64,000 nucleotides of DNA from Sulfuricurvum sp. (GCA_028710885.1 JAQTTG010000001.1:434001-498000); one strand, 5' to 3'. Positions 54,935 through 63,346 are shown, counted from the stretch's first letter. Numbers and translations are program-made. The notes: generated from the letters alone by a model not told the origin.

Positions 54935-55192
54935 TTACCCATGCGCCTTTAAGCCATCCGCAATCAACATCTTTAGATACGACTGATAGGGAATGTCATT
55001 TTTATTGGCTTGAATTTTGAGTGTTTCGATCATATCGACAGGCATACGAATCGAGATCGTTTTCGCACTCTTTTGCAACTTTGTAAGGCGTACCGGTTTG
55101 GCTTTGTCCCAGTCGATATACTCGGTCGAGTCGTGTTCGTCCCAAAATGCCGCAATCTCTTCTTCGGTTTTAAGTTCAGGATTTTTTTTCAT
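54935..55192 (-). CDS. brnA: BrnA-type antitoxin
   Basis: An 85-residue protein: an acidic N-terminal part (ELKTEEEIAAFWDEHDSTEYIDW) that binds toxin, and a C-terminal ribbon-helix-helix (KTISIRMPVDMIETLKIQANKNDIPYQSYL). It overlaps the brnT gene by 17 bp, the standard order for this module, toxin first. It represses the operon and neutralises BrnT. Confidence 0.92.
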   Translation of the reverse strand: MKKNPELKTEEEIAAFWDEHDSTEYIDWDKAKPVRLTKLQKSAKTISIRMPVDMIETLKIQANKNDIPYQSYLKMLIADGLKAHG

Positions 55193-55481
55193 AATAGCTT
55201 CTCTCCTTTTTGCTCATCGGTCGTGCCGAAATCACCCGGATATTTTGTCCTCGCACCGTAAAGGCGACAAAGAGCATTTGTCCATTATCGGCTTTACCCA
55301 ACGCATAACATCGGCACTCTTGCTCCGAATGGGCATTATCTTCATAGATGAGTAACGGTTCGTTGAAAAATATCTCTTCGATCAGCCAAAAATCGAGACC
55401 ATGTTTGAGTTTGTTTTTTTGGATATTGCCATCGTCCCAATCAAACCCGTGTAATCGTTCGACATCGAGACAATCAAACAT
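55176..55481 (-). CDS. brnT: BrnT-type toxin
   Basis: A 101-residue RelE-fold ribonuclease toxin with GFDWDDGNIQKNKLKHGLDFWLIEEIF at the N-terminal half, LFVAFTVRG and the end ISARPMSKKERSYYEK. These match BrnT closely. The protein has ten extra N-terminal residues (MFDCLDVERLHG) before the usual start; a later start is possible but no better ATG is seen. Confidence 0.92.
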   Translation of the reverse strand: MFDCLDVERLHGFDWDDGNIQKNKLKHGLDFWLIEEIFFNEPLLIYEDNAHSEQECRCYALGKADNGQMLFVAFTVRGQNIRVISARPMSKKERSYYEKKS

Positions 55482-55549
55482 TACTCACCTTTTTATAGAA
55501 TGTATATTATGATTATATACACTATTATATACCATGTCAAGATAATGAA

Positions 55550-55612
55550 TCAAAGCTTCTCACCCCACAATCGTAATGCATTCGTAATCACCGACATCGA
55601 GCTGAAACTCAT
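55550..55612 (-). pseudogene. 3'-end fragment of a copper P-type ATPase gene (copy A)
   Basis: Minus strand reads MSFSSMSVITNALRLWGEKL and a stop. This is the last membrane helix end of copper-transporting P1B ATPases (S.SVSV..NALRL). It lies 10 bp after the parE stop; nothing of the rest of the gene is present here. It is about 80 percent identical by eye to copy B at 56219. Confidence 0.75.
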
Positions 55613-55621
55613 CAATAAACA

Positions 55622-55900
55622 TCACGGCAAATTTTCCCGATACAGCGTCAATATCCAAATCTGATCTTTCTCAACGGTATAGATGATCGAGTAGCCCTGA
55701 TATACAAGTTTGCGCGAACCACTGATCAGTTCTTCCGAACTTCGCCCCGCATAGGGAAAAGCACTCAATGTACTCACAATAAATTCATGAAGACGTTGCA
55801 AATACTCTCGTGTAAATTTTTTGGATTGTGTTTGTTCATAGATGTATTCGGCAATCATCTCCAAACGATGATGCGCTTTGGGTGAAAAATCAATCCGCAT
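55622..55900 (-). CDS. ParE/RelE-family toxin
   Basis: A 92-residue toxin: FSPKAHHRLEMIAEYIYEQTQ, LQRLHEFIVSTLSAFPYAGR and VYQGYSIIYTVEKDQIWILTLYR, typical of the ParE/RelE fold. It overlaps the Phd gene upstream by 11 bases. Probably a gyrase-inhibiting ParE or an mRNA-cutting RelE type; not decided. Confidence 0.9.
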   Translation of the reverse strand: MRIDFSPKAHHRLEMIAEYIYEQTQSKKFTREYLQRLHEFIVSTLSAFPYAGRSSEELISGSRKLVYQGYSIIYTVEKDQIWILTLYRENLP

Positions 55901-56144
55901 ATTTCGCGATTACACAATCAAATGCTTCATCTATCCCTATGTATTCGCCCCGCTCGATCTGCTCTTTTGCCTCTTTGAGTTCGCGTTTGAGCTGTGCATG
56001 GGTACGGTTGTATTCATCGAGCGACATGATGACGACACTCTTGTCGTTTTTGGTCGTGACAATCACCTCTTCGTTATTGTCACACACCTCATCGATGATC
56101 GATTTGAGTGAGTTGCGAGCGGTTGTGTAGTTGAGGGCTTGCAT
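55890..56144 (-). CDS. Phd/YefM-family antitoxin
   Basis: An 84-residue antitoxin starting MQALNYTTARNSLKSIIDEV, with VIVTTKNDKSVVIMSLDEYN of the Phd/YefM family and a charged C-terminal helix that binds the toxin. ATG 56144 with AAAGGCG upstream is preferred to the track start (56174). Confidence 0.9.
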   Translation of the reverse strand: MQALNYTTARNSLKSIIDEVCDNNEEVIVTTKNDKSVVIMSLDEYNRTHAQLKRELKEAKEQIERGEYIGIDEAFDCVIAKYAD

Positions 56145-56218
56145 AGGATCGCCTTTATGACAGCTTTCTGTCATTATATCGGATTTTTAAGGTTTTATGT
56201 ATGAAATCTATATCGTCA

Positions 56219-56338
56219 TCAGAGCCTGACATTGCGCAACCGCAATGCATTCATAATCACTGACACCGAACTGAAACTCATCGACGCCGCCGCGATTATC
56301 AGTTCCAGCGCCATCGCGCAGACAACGTCTTTTTCCAT
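56219..56338 (-). CDS. 39-residue ORF from a copper P-type ATPase C terminus (copy B)
   Basis: Begins 11 bp after the cusA stop, with GGGAG five bases before its ATG. The chain MEKDVVCAMALELIIAAAS then MSFSSVSVIMNALRLR ends as P1B ATPases do. The P-type ATPase body is absent. It is either a decayed fragment or a small membrane protein made from the last ATPase helix and kept by the ribosome binding site. Together with copy A it brackets the ParE/Phd module. Confidence 0.55.
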   Translation of the reverse strand: MEKDVVCAMALELIIAAASMSFSSVSVIMNALRLRNVRL

Positions 56339-56349
56339 AGTAACTCCCT

Positions 56350-59300
56350 TTATAAAAGTTCTTCACCTCGCTGCAATTTTCGCTGCATCACCATCTGATA
56401 CAAAATCGGGATCAAGATGAGACTCACTACTGCCGAGGTGACAATCCCCCCAATCATCGGGGCGGCGATCCGCTGCATCACTTCGCTCCCAACACCGTGG
56501 TTGTACATGATCGGCAGCAGCCCCGCGAGGATCGCAAATACCGTCATCAGTTTCGGACGAACCCTCTTAACCGCCCCCTCGTAAATCGCCTCATTGAGGG
56601 CTGCTTTGTCCATTGCGACACCGCCGCGGATACGGCTCTCGATACTCTCGTGCAGATAGACGATCATGACAATCGCCGTCTCCGCCGCCACCCCCAGAAG
56701 TGCCAAAAATCCGACGATAACGGCGACACTGATGTTGAAGTGGAGCCATTTGAGATAGAGGACACCGCCCAAAAGGGCAAACGGGAGCATCGAGAGGACA
56801 ATGATCGTCGAGACCCACTCGCGCAATGCCAGATAGATAAGGACGATGATAAGAGCGATCACGGCAGGGACAATCCACATCAGCGTATTGAGCGCCGATT
56901 CGAGATATTCGCTCTGTCCCGCCCACTCGTACGTGTACCCCTCGGGGAGTTTGAGCGAAGAGAGCTGTTGCAGCGCCTCGGCTTTGTACGCCGTCGCACT
57001 CACCCCCTCTTTGGGAGTGATGTAGACATAGGCGACGGGACGCGCTTTTTCACTCTTGATCATCGCCGCACTCTCGCGATAATCGATACGGGCGAAGGTC
57101 GAGAGCGGTGCGTAACCGAGCGGTGTTTTAATCAGGATGGATCGGATTGCGTCAAGTGAGGTGCGCTCATCCTCTTCGAGACGGAGGCTGACGCTGTAAC
57201 GTTCCCGCCCTTTGTACATCGTCGAGAGCCCCATCCCCCCGATCGCGGCGGAGGTGTAATCCAGCAGCGCCTCTTTGCGGAGGTTATAGCGCGCCAATGC
57301 CGCTTCGTCGATATCGATATCGATGTAATACCCGCTGTCGCTGCGGTCGGCAAAGACGCTCTGGGTAGAGGGAATCTGCTGCAAACGGCTTTCGATCTCG
57401 CGCGCCGTTTTTTGGAGCGTCGGCAAATCATCGCCGTAAAGCTTGATCCCCAGCGGAGTGCGGATACCGCTGAGGAGCATATCGATCCGTCCTCGGATCG
57501 GATAGGTCCATGAGTTGACCAGTCCCGGAACCTGTAGGGCGCTGTCGAGTTCCTGCTGCAATTTGGCAGTTGTCATCCCATCTCGCCATTGATCTTTGGG
57601 TTTGAGGGTGATAATCGTTTCGATCATCCCCAGCGGAGCGGGATCGGTCGCACTGTCCGCCCGTCCCCCTTTTCCAAATACGCTCTGCACTTCCGGAAAG
57701 CTTTTGATCACCGAATCGGTATATTGGGTCAGCGCTTTGCTCTGATCGATACTGACACCGCTTTGGGTGACGGGCATGTACATCAGTGTCTGCTCATCCA
57801 TCATCGGCATAAACTCCCACCCCAAAGAGCGGTACACATACGCCGTATACCCCAATGCGACAACGACCAAAACAAGGAGAAGATAGCGAAACTTCATCGA
57901 AGCAATAAGAATCGGATGATAAAGCCAAATGAAAAAACGGCTCACCGGATTGGTCTGTTCGGAGAGGATACGACCCCGTACGATCAGGTAGATCAGTACC
58001 GGTACGAGCGTCACCGAGAGCAGCGCCCCTACCCCCATAGCGAAACTTTTGGTAAACGCCAGCGGAGTGAACAGCAATCCCTCCTGTCCCTGAAGGGCAA
58101 AGATAGGGAGGAACGATACGACAACAAGCGCCAATGCGAAAAAGATGGGACGCCCTACCATTTTCGACGAATAGAGGACGGCATCAAGCCGCTGTGCGGT
58201 TGTAAGCGTTCCCGACTCACTTTCACGCTGAAGCAGTACCTTGTGGGCATTTTCGATCATGATAATCGACGCGTCTACCATCGTCCCCACTGCGATGGCG
58301 ATCCCGCCCAGCGACATGATGTTCGAGCCGATCCCGAAAAGTTTCATCAGCAAAAAGGTGATCGCGATGGTAAGCGGCAAGATAATAAGGACAATCAGTG
58401 CACTGCGCAGATGGAGCAAAAAGAGGGCGATTACCGCAATGACGATCAGACTTTCATGCTCGAGCGTCGTCGTGAGGGTAGCGATGGCGGAGCGGATCAG
58501 GCTGGAGCGGTCATATACGGGGACTACTTCGACCCCTGCAACATGGATCGTGTCGAGTTTCTCCCGTATCCGCTGAATGACACGGTAAACGTCTTCGCCG
58601 TATCGGACGACGACGATACCCCCGACAACTTCCCCCTGACCGTTTAGATCGGCATACCCGCGACGGTTTTCAGGGACTTTTTCGATACGGGCGATTTGGG
58701 AGAAAAGGACGGGAACACCCCCGCGGGTCGCAATGACAAGGTTTTCGATCGAGTCGATGTTTTGGAGATACCCTTTGGCTTGTACCATCCACTCATACCC
58801 GTTTTGGACGACAATCCGCCCTCCGACGTCGTTGTTATTCCCTCTAATCGCTGCGGCGACTTCGCCGACACTGAGGTTATAGCGCACCAATGCATCGTTG
58901 TTCAATGTTACCTGATAGGTCGGGACGAATCCTCCGACGGAGGCAACTTCACTGACCCCCGAAACCCCCTGCAGCGCATAGCGGTAGGTGTAGTCCTGCA
59001 ATGTCCGCAATTCGGCAAGGTTTTTGGTTTTGGAAACAAGGGCGTATTCGTATACCCACCCTACCCCTGACGCATCGGGTCCGAGAGAGACTTCAAGCGT
59101 TTTGGGAAGCTGCGACTGCAGCGTTGAGAGCTGCTCAAGGACACGCGAACGTGCCCAGTACAGATCGACCCCGTCTTTAAATATGATGTAAATCAGACCG
59201 TTCTCATACCCCGAAAATCCCCGAACCGTTTTGATCGCAGGGAGAGAGAGGAGCTGACGGACGATCGGATAGGTCCCCTGCGCTTCGATGATCTCGGGGC

Positions 59301-59469
59301 TTTGCCCTTTCCATTTGAGCTGCAAGATCACCTGCGGTGGAGAGAGATCGGGGATAGCGTCCAGCGGAGTGTGCCGTATCGCCCAGATCGATAACAGGCT
59401 CAGCACGAGTGCCGCCGCTATAACCCAGTAGCGAAATCGCAGACTCCACTCTATCAGACGCTCTACCAT
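56350..59469 (-). CDS. cusA: Copper/silver RND efflux pump CusA-type
   Basis: A 1039-residue heavy-metal RND protein with twelve membrane helices. The three methionines of the CusA site appear in the right contexts: EFMPMMDEQTLMYMP, APLGMIETIITL and GRIDMLLSGIRTPLG. Transport acidic residues are in the fourth helix region (GIAIAVGTMVDASIIMIENAHK). It pumps Cu(I)/Ag(I) from the periplasm. It is the third pump gene in transcription order, eight bases after cusB. GC content is higher than in the core genes around it. Confidence 0.93.
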   Translation of the reverse strand: MVERLIEWSLRFRYWVIAAALVLSLLSIWAIRHTPLDAIPDLSPPQVILQLKWKGQSPEIIEAQGTYPIVRQLLSLPAIKTVRGFSGYENGLIYIIFKDGVDLYWARSRVLEQLSTLQSQLPKTLEVSLGPDASGVGWVYEYALVSKTKNLAELRTLQDYTYRYALQGVSGVSEVASVGGFVPTYQVTLNNDALVRYNLSVGEVAAAIRGNNNDVGGRIVVQNGYEWMVQAKGYLQNIDSIENLVIATRGGVPVLFSQIARIEKVPENRRGYADLNGQGEVVGGIVVVRYGEDVYRVIQRIREKLDTIHVAGVEVVPVYDRSSLIRSAIATLTTTLEHESLIVIAVIALFLLHLRSALIVLIILPLTIAITFLLMKLFGIGSNIMSLGGIAIAVGTMVDASIIMIENAHKVLLQRESESGTLTTAQRLDAVLYSSKMVGRPIFFALALVVVSFLPIFALQGQEGLLFTPLAFTKSFAMGVGALLSVTLVPVLIYLIVRGRILSEQTNPVSRFFIWLYHPILIASMKFRYLLLVLVVVALGYTAYVYRSLGWEFMPMMDEQTLMYMPVTQSGVSIDQSKALTQYTDSVIKSFPEVQSVFGKGGRADSATDPAPLGMIETIITLKPKDQWRDGMTTAKLQQELDSALQVPGLVNSWTYPIRGRIDMLLSGIRTPLGIKLYGDDLPTLQKTAREIESRLQQIPSTQSVFADRSDSGYYIDIDIDEAALARYNLRKEALLDYTSAAIGGMGLSTMYKGRERYSVSLRLEEDERTSLDAIRSILIKTPLGYAPLSTFARIDYRESAAMIKSEKARPVAYVYITPKEGVSATAYKAEALQQLSSLKLPEGYTYEWAGQSEYLESALNTLMWIVPAVIALIIVLIYLALREWVSTIIVLSMLPFALLGGVLYLKWLHFNISVAVIVGFLALLGVAAETAIVMIVYLHESIESRIRGGVAMDKAALNEAIYEGAVKRVRPKLMTVFAILAGLLPIMYNHGVGSEVMQRIAAPMIGGIVTSAVVSLILIPILYQMVMQRKLQRGEELL

Positions 59470-59477
59470 GACATATC

Positions 59478-60476
59478 CTAAAAGTTCCCGTTGATCTGGG
59501 CATCCGAGTCGATCATGAAGAGGGCATTGGCTACTACTTCATTCCCCTCGGAAAGTCCTGAACGGATCTCATAGCGATCATTTCCGACCGCTATGGCATT
59601 GACCTCTACCGGCTCGTATTCCCCCTCGTATTCCCCTTTTTTAAAGCAGAACCATTTCCCTTTTTTTCGGATGACGGCACTGCGGGGGACGACCAAGGCT
59701 CCGCTTGCATGCATCATCGGGGTAATCGAAGCATACATCCCCGGAAACAGTTTTCCGCCCGGGTTTGGAAGAGTGATACGCATCGTCAGTGTCGATTCGC
59801 TCGGATTGGTGTTCGGATAGATTTTCCCCCGTTTGGCGTATAACGGACGCTCAAACCCCGTTACACGGATTTCGTAGGAGTCCACTTTTTGAAGCGTTTC
59901 GAGCTGTTCGGGAGGAAATTTCATCTCCAGCCAGATCGGATCGAGCCGGACAACCCGAAACAGCGGCTGCATAGCGCCAAAAGCGGAACCTTTGTCGATC
60001 TTTTTATCGAAAATATATCCGGATACGGGAGAGCGTACCGTCGTCGTAGATCCTACCGTCCCCGTTTTTTCGATCGCGCTTATCTCGGACATCGGAACAT
60101 TCAGATAAATCAGCCGCTCTTTCGTACTCTGAACCATCCCCGGATTAGGACGGATAGCGTTGTATTTGAGCGAACTGAGATACTCATCTTTGGCCTGCAG
60201 CACTTCGGGGCTGTAGACCTCTGCGATTACTTCTCCTTTGGAAATATGCTGATAGGTCTCGGTAGCGCGAAGCTTTTCGACATATCCGCCGAAACGGAGC
60301 GCGATGATCGATTCTTGAGATTCATCCGCCCTGAGATAGCCGAAGTTTTTTCCCACATTCGCCGTCGTGTCAGCACGTTTGACCTTTACCGTCGTGACGT
60401 TAAACTGCTGGATGATCGGGGCGGGTTTGGCCCACAATACCGATCCCACTATCACTAAAGCTAAAAAATATCTCAT
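59478..60476 (-). CDS. cusB: Cus-type membrane fusion protein
   Basis: A 332-residue periplasmic adaptor with signal peptide (MRYFLALVIVGSVLWA). Lipoyl/barrel-hybrid motifs: FGGYVEKLRATETYQHISKGEVIAEVYSPEV, VRSPVSGYIFDKKIDKGSAF and LTMRITLPNPGGKLFPGMYASI. It joins CusA and the outer membrane channel. Short form without the CusF-like end. Overlaps the channel gene by four bases. Confidence 0.92.
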   Translation of the reverse strand: MRYFLALVIVGSVLWAKPAPIIQQFNVTTVKVKRADTTANVGKNFGYLRADESQESIIALRFGGYVEKLRATETYQHISKGEVIAEVYSPEVLQAKDEYLSSLKYNAIRPNPGMVQSTKERLIYLNVPMSEISAIEKTGTVGSTTTVRSPVSGYIFDKKIDKGSAFGAMQPLFRVVRLDPIWLEMKFPPEQLETLQKVDSYEIRVTGFERPLYAKRGKIYPNTNPSESTLTMRITLPNPGGKLFPGMYASITPMMHASGALVVPRSAVIRKKGKWFCFKKGEYEGEYEPVEVNAIAVGNDRYEIRSGLSEGNEVVANALFMIDSDAQINGNF

Positions 60477-61675
60477 GACTCTTTCCCCACCAGTAAATCA
60501 AGTTCCGCCTGGGCACGGTAGAACGCCGCAACGGAGCGTGACTGTTGCAGTTGCAGTTGCAGTTTTTGTTTGAGCAGTTCAGTAAATCGGAACAAATCCT
60601 CACCGTTGCGGATTGAAGCTTCGGAGAGTTCGAACATGTGGTTGAGCTGCGGCAGACTTTCATCGTGAATCACTCTCCACACTTCGGCAGATTTCACCAT
60701 CTCGGCATATTTTTGGCGCATTGAAGCTTCCAGCTGCAGATAGACCGCCTCTTTGTCGCGGCTTCGCTCCAGTACCTTTTCACGGTTAATCTGCTCTTTC
60801 ACCGACTCCGTACCATACACAGGTAGCGGAATGTTGACACCGATACTCCAATAGTCATTGAACGCTTCACGACGGCTGTATCCTGCCTGCACCGTTACGT
60901 CCGGATAGACATCGAGCTGTGATTGGCGCAGCTGTACCCCTGCCGATTTTAGCTGAGCCTCTTTGGCACGGTAGCCGAAATTGTTTTCCAGAGATGTTTT
61001 ATACGACTCGATGGGTTCAATCTGCCCCATGTTCAAATCCACATCTACCTTCTCTACCTGTTTTGCACACAACTGTGAAAGAGCGGCATAGGAGCGTTCC
61101 TTCTCCTGCGCCAGATCGGCCTGAATGATTTTGATCTGTGAAAGATCCATTTGAGATGACATGATCCCCATATGCCGCCCCGCAGCAGCAGAGGATGAGA
61201 GGGCGGTATAAAGTTCGCCGTTTTGGCGGACGATTGTCTCAAAATCTCGATATATCCGTTCCTCTTCGCTAATCTGCCAAAGACGGTAAGCCTCTTTTTT
61301 GATTTCACTGACCAATAACGCTTTGGATTGGCTCAGAGTTAAATCTGCATACACTTCCTGTGCCTGTGCATCCTCGTAACGCAGATCGCGCTTGCCGGCA
61401 AACGGGAGCTTTTGCTGTAATGAGAGGGTCGTAAACTGCATCGGTTCTAACGAACGGTTGGTAATATCCCGAGTCTGGATATCATTGACCAGCAGCTGCA
61501 AAGAGGGGTTGTCAAAATTACGGGATATCTCTTTTTGAGATCGGCTTTGTTCGACACGAGCCTGCGCACTGATAAGAGAAGGACTATTTTGCAATGCCTG
61601 ACGTATCAGGACATCTACACTCTCACAGTAGCCCAATACCGCGGCAACCGATAGTGCCAGAGCGACTCGTATCAT
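60473..61675 (-). CDS. cusC: Outer membrane efflux channel, CusC/TolC-like
   Basis: A 400-residue outer membrane factor with signal peptide and two efflux-protein repeats of long coiled helices (e.g. SLISAQARVEQSRSQKEISRN, LQQKLPFAGKRDLRYEDAQAQEVYADLTL, QAGYSRREAFNDYWSIGVNIPLP). It lacks an obvious lipobox. With cusA and cusB it forms a tripartite pump. Confidence 0.88.
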   Translation of the reverse strand: MIRVALALSVAAVLGYCESVDVLIRQALQNSPSLISAQARVEQSRSQKEISRNFDNPSLQLLVNDIQTRDITNRSLEPMQFTTLSLQQKLPFAGKRDLRYEDAQAQEVYADLTLSQSKALLVSEIKKEAYRLWQISEEERIYRDFETIVRQNGELYTALSSSAAAGRHMGIMSSQMDLSQIKIIQADLAQEKERSYAALSQLCAKQVEKVDVDLNMGQIEPIESYKTSLENNFGYRAKEAQLKSAGVQLRQSQLDVYPDVTVQAGYSRREAFNDYWSIGVNIPLPVYGTESVKEQINREKVLERSRDKEAVYLQLEASMRQKYAEMVKSAEVWRVIHDESLPQLNHMFELSEASIRNGEDLFRFTELLKQKLQLQLQQSRSVAAFYRAQAELDLLVGKES

Positions 61676-61685
61676 CGCCCTATTC

Positions 61686-62066
61686 CTAGAGGCTCAACGA
61701 TGTTTTAAGACGGTATTTTTTTCCCTCTTTCGTGGTTACGAAGATTTGAAACTGCCACGTTCCGCCCATATCCAGATTAACCGACGTTTTGTATATTCCA
61801 TGACCTTGTGCGACCGCTTTGCCTTTGGATTCCATAGCGGGCATTCCCGGCATTGCCGGCATAAATGCTTTAACTTCTACACCCGCATTATCGATCGGCA
61901 TATTTTGCTGATTCAACGTAATCATGAGAGCATTATTGCCAACGATCAATGGCTTGTCGGAACTGACAACCGCTTTTACATTTTGTGATGATGTACTTTG
62001 TTCCCACGCCGCACCAAATGACAACGATGCGAACAACATGCTGATAAGGATAAACTTGAATTTCAC
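61686..62066 (-). CDS. YtkA-like/FixH-like periplasmic protein
   Basis: A 126-residue exported protein with signal peptide (MKFKFILISMLFASLSFG) and a GTG start. The domain has Met- and Pro-rich FMPAMPGMPAMESKGKA, and ends GTWQFQIFVTTKEGKKYRL. YtkA-like domains of this type occur in copper and cbb3-oxidase loci; the Met-rich loop may bind Cu(I). First gene of the cus operon, ten bases before the channel gene. Confidence 0.82.
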   Translation of the reverse strand: MKFKFILISMLFASLSFGAAWEQSTSSQNVKAVVSSDKPLIVGNNALMITLNQQNMPIDNAGVEVKAFMPAMPGMPAMESKGKAVAQGHGIYKTSVNLDMGGTWQFQIFVTTKEGKKYRLKTSLSL

Positions 62067-62152
62067 AGGAGACCCCTTTGATAACTTTTTATTATTGTAA
62101 CGCTATTCTCGCTCAATAAGTATGAACGCTATATTAATGCAGTCTCTTCGTC

Positions 62153-62244
62153 TCAAATTCTACGATTAAAAATCCGAAATAAAACGGCAAACACAATAAC
62201 CCCAACGATATCAAAACCAAACACGATTAACGAACCGAGCCCTC
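62153..62244 (-). pseudogene. Truncated membrane-protein gene end
   Basis: The minus-strand frame reads GSLIVFGFDIVGVIVFAVLF and then RIFNRRI with a stop. It is one hydrophobic helix and a basic tail, the likely 3' end of a gene. The upstream part is replaced by the pseudouridine synthase fragment at 62245. It lies just upstream of the cus operon. No family assigned. Confidence 0.4.
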
Positions 62245-62373
62245 CTCCATCGCCTCACTTCTCCAAAACATGCGGTTGGGAACCATGTGACAGCATTGCA
62301 CCGTTCGTCGTTTGGGAATTTGACGTTGGGGGATTTAGAGGTTTGGGAGTATCAGATTATCAAATACGAGTAA
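62245..62373 (+). pseudogene. Fragment of the 3' end of a pseudouridine synthase gene (copy 3)
   Basis: Reads LHRLTSPKH, then jumps in frame to AVGNHVTALHRSSFGNLTL and GDLEVWEYQIIKYE with a stop. Both parts match the gene at 53370 (LHRLTSPKH at about residue 124, AVGNHVVSLHRSSF near 205), so about 75 codons are missing between them. It shares VTALHRSSF with copy 2, not with the intact gene. It has no start or S4 domain. Confidence 0.82.
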
Positions 62374-62411
62374 AACCAACTTATGGGTTTTTAATTGGCT
62401 CTGCTAATTTG

Positions 62412-62918
62412 TTAAACTTTTTTACCAATAATTTCTAAGTCTCCATTTTCTCCATCTAAGACCATGATCAAGTTTTCAATTATATTTTCTTCAATTAAAT
62501 GACGACCAATTTCTTTTTCCAAATTATGAATATCAAATCGAATTTTTTCTAGCTTTGTAATAGCTTCGATATAAGCATCATTACTCATCAGAGGCCAACC
62601 ATAATCTCTTAAAATATGATGAGCAACATAATTTCTTTTTTCTACTGTTTCCTCAAGCAAGATGGTAAGCTCTGAATTTTGAAAATGTTTTTTAAATCTA
62701 TTTGCAATCCATCCCAAAGTTTTTGTTGAAAGTAACTCTTGATTTTCTTTAAAATTTTTATCCGACTGATTGTTTTGTGTAAGTAACGCTGAAAATTTAA
62801 AAGACAAAGAAGCCTCAAAAACCTGAATTTCTGCAACTGTAGCACCCAATAGCAAAAATAAAGCGTGATCAGCATCTTCAAAGTCAAAATTAAAAGCTGT
62901 TTCACCAATGATAAGCAT
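62412..62918 (-). CDS. HEPN-like protein, single gene
   Basis: A 168-residue mostly helical protein with EKRNYVAHHILRDYG (Arg95-His100, RX4H) after a long helix pair, a HEPN-like signature. ATAGGAG precedes the ATG. It differs from the protein at 54371 in sequence but has the same length, motif placement, promoter sequence and position after a pseudouridine synthase fragment (39 bp). No partner gene overlaps it. RNase activity is a guess from the motif. Confidence 0.6.
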   Translation of the reverse strand: MLIIGETAFNFDFEDADHALFLLLGATVAEIQVFEASLSFKFSALLTQNNQSDKNFKENQELLSTKTLGWIANRFKKHFQNSELTILLEETVEKRNYVAHHILRDYGWPLMSNDAYIEAITKLEKIRFDIHNLEKEIGRHLIEENIIENLIMVLDGENGDLEIIGKKV

Positions 62919-62964
62919 ATATCTCCTATATTGCGTTAAACTAGAATTTTTTTCCTCAGTACTA

Positions 62965-62982
62965 ATATTGTATCAAATAAAA
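62965..62982 (-). promoter_or_regulatory. Shared 18-bp promoter sequence of HEPN gene 2
   Basis: ATATTGTATCAAATAAAA, identical to 54862-54879. On the minus strand TTTGATACAATAT gives an extended -10 about 45 bp before the start codon. Confidence 0.55.
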
Positions 62983-63049
62983 CTACACCCTTTCCCCTTT
63001 TGACAAAAACACTATAGAGGGATATAATTTGAGAAAAAGGAGTTTAAGA

Positions 63050-63346
63050 ATGCCCTGCACCAAACAAACCATTCTAAGCTACCTTACAACGCATATCCAA
63101 GAATTTAAAACCAAATACGGTGTACAGCAAATCGGGCTGTTTGGCAGTTATGCCAGAGACGAAGCAACCGATACGAGTGACATCGATCTGTATGTCCATC
63201 TCGAAAAAAACACTTTTGACGCGCTCAGCGGACTATGGGTTCAAATCGAAAACGATCTACTCAAGAAAGTAGATTTGATCGCTTCTCATGCTCACATGAG
63301 ACCCGGATTAAAAAGCACTATCGAGAACGAAGTGATCTATGGATAA
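63050..63346 (+). CDS. mntA: MntA-type minimal nucleotidyltransferase (antitoxin)
   Basis: A 98-residue protein with the exact GSX10DXD motif (GSYARDEATDTSDIDLYV, Gly32 to Asp46). ATG 63050 follows AAGGAG; the track start 63029 is inside that site. MntA proteins AMPylate the HEPN toxin HepT near its RX4HXY motif and so inactivate it. Overlaps hepT by eight bases. Confidence 0.92.
   Translation: MPCTKQTILSYLTTHIQEFKTKYGVQQIGLFGSYARDEATDTSDIDLYVHLEKNTFDALSGLWVQIENDLLKKVDLIASHAHMRPGLKSTIENEVIYG

Noticed and set aside
56497-57159. 220-codon plus-strand ORF opposite cusA
   Set aside because: Antisense shadow with low-complexity charged runs.
57589-58647. 352-codon plus-strand ORF opposite cusA
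   Set aside because: Composition is rich in His, Arg and Asp, as expected from the antisense of a GC-rich gene; no ribosome binding site and the minus strand encodes a clear RND pump.
59889-60458. 189-codon plus-strand ORF opposite cusB
   Set aside because: Antisense shadow of a clear membrane fusion protein gene.
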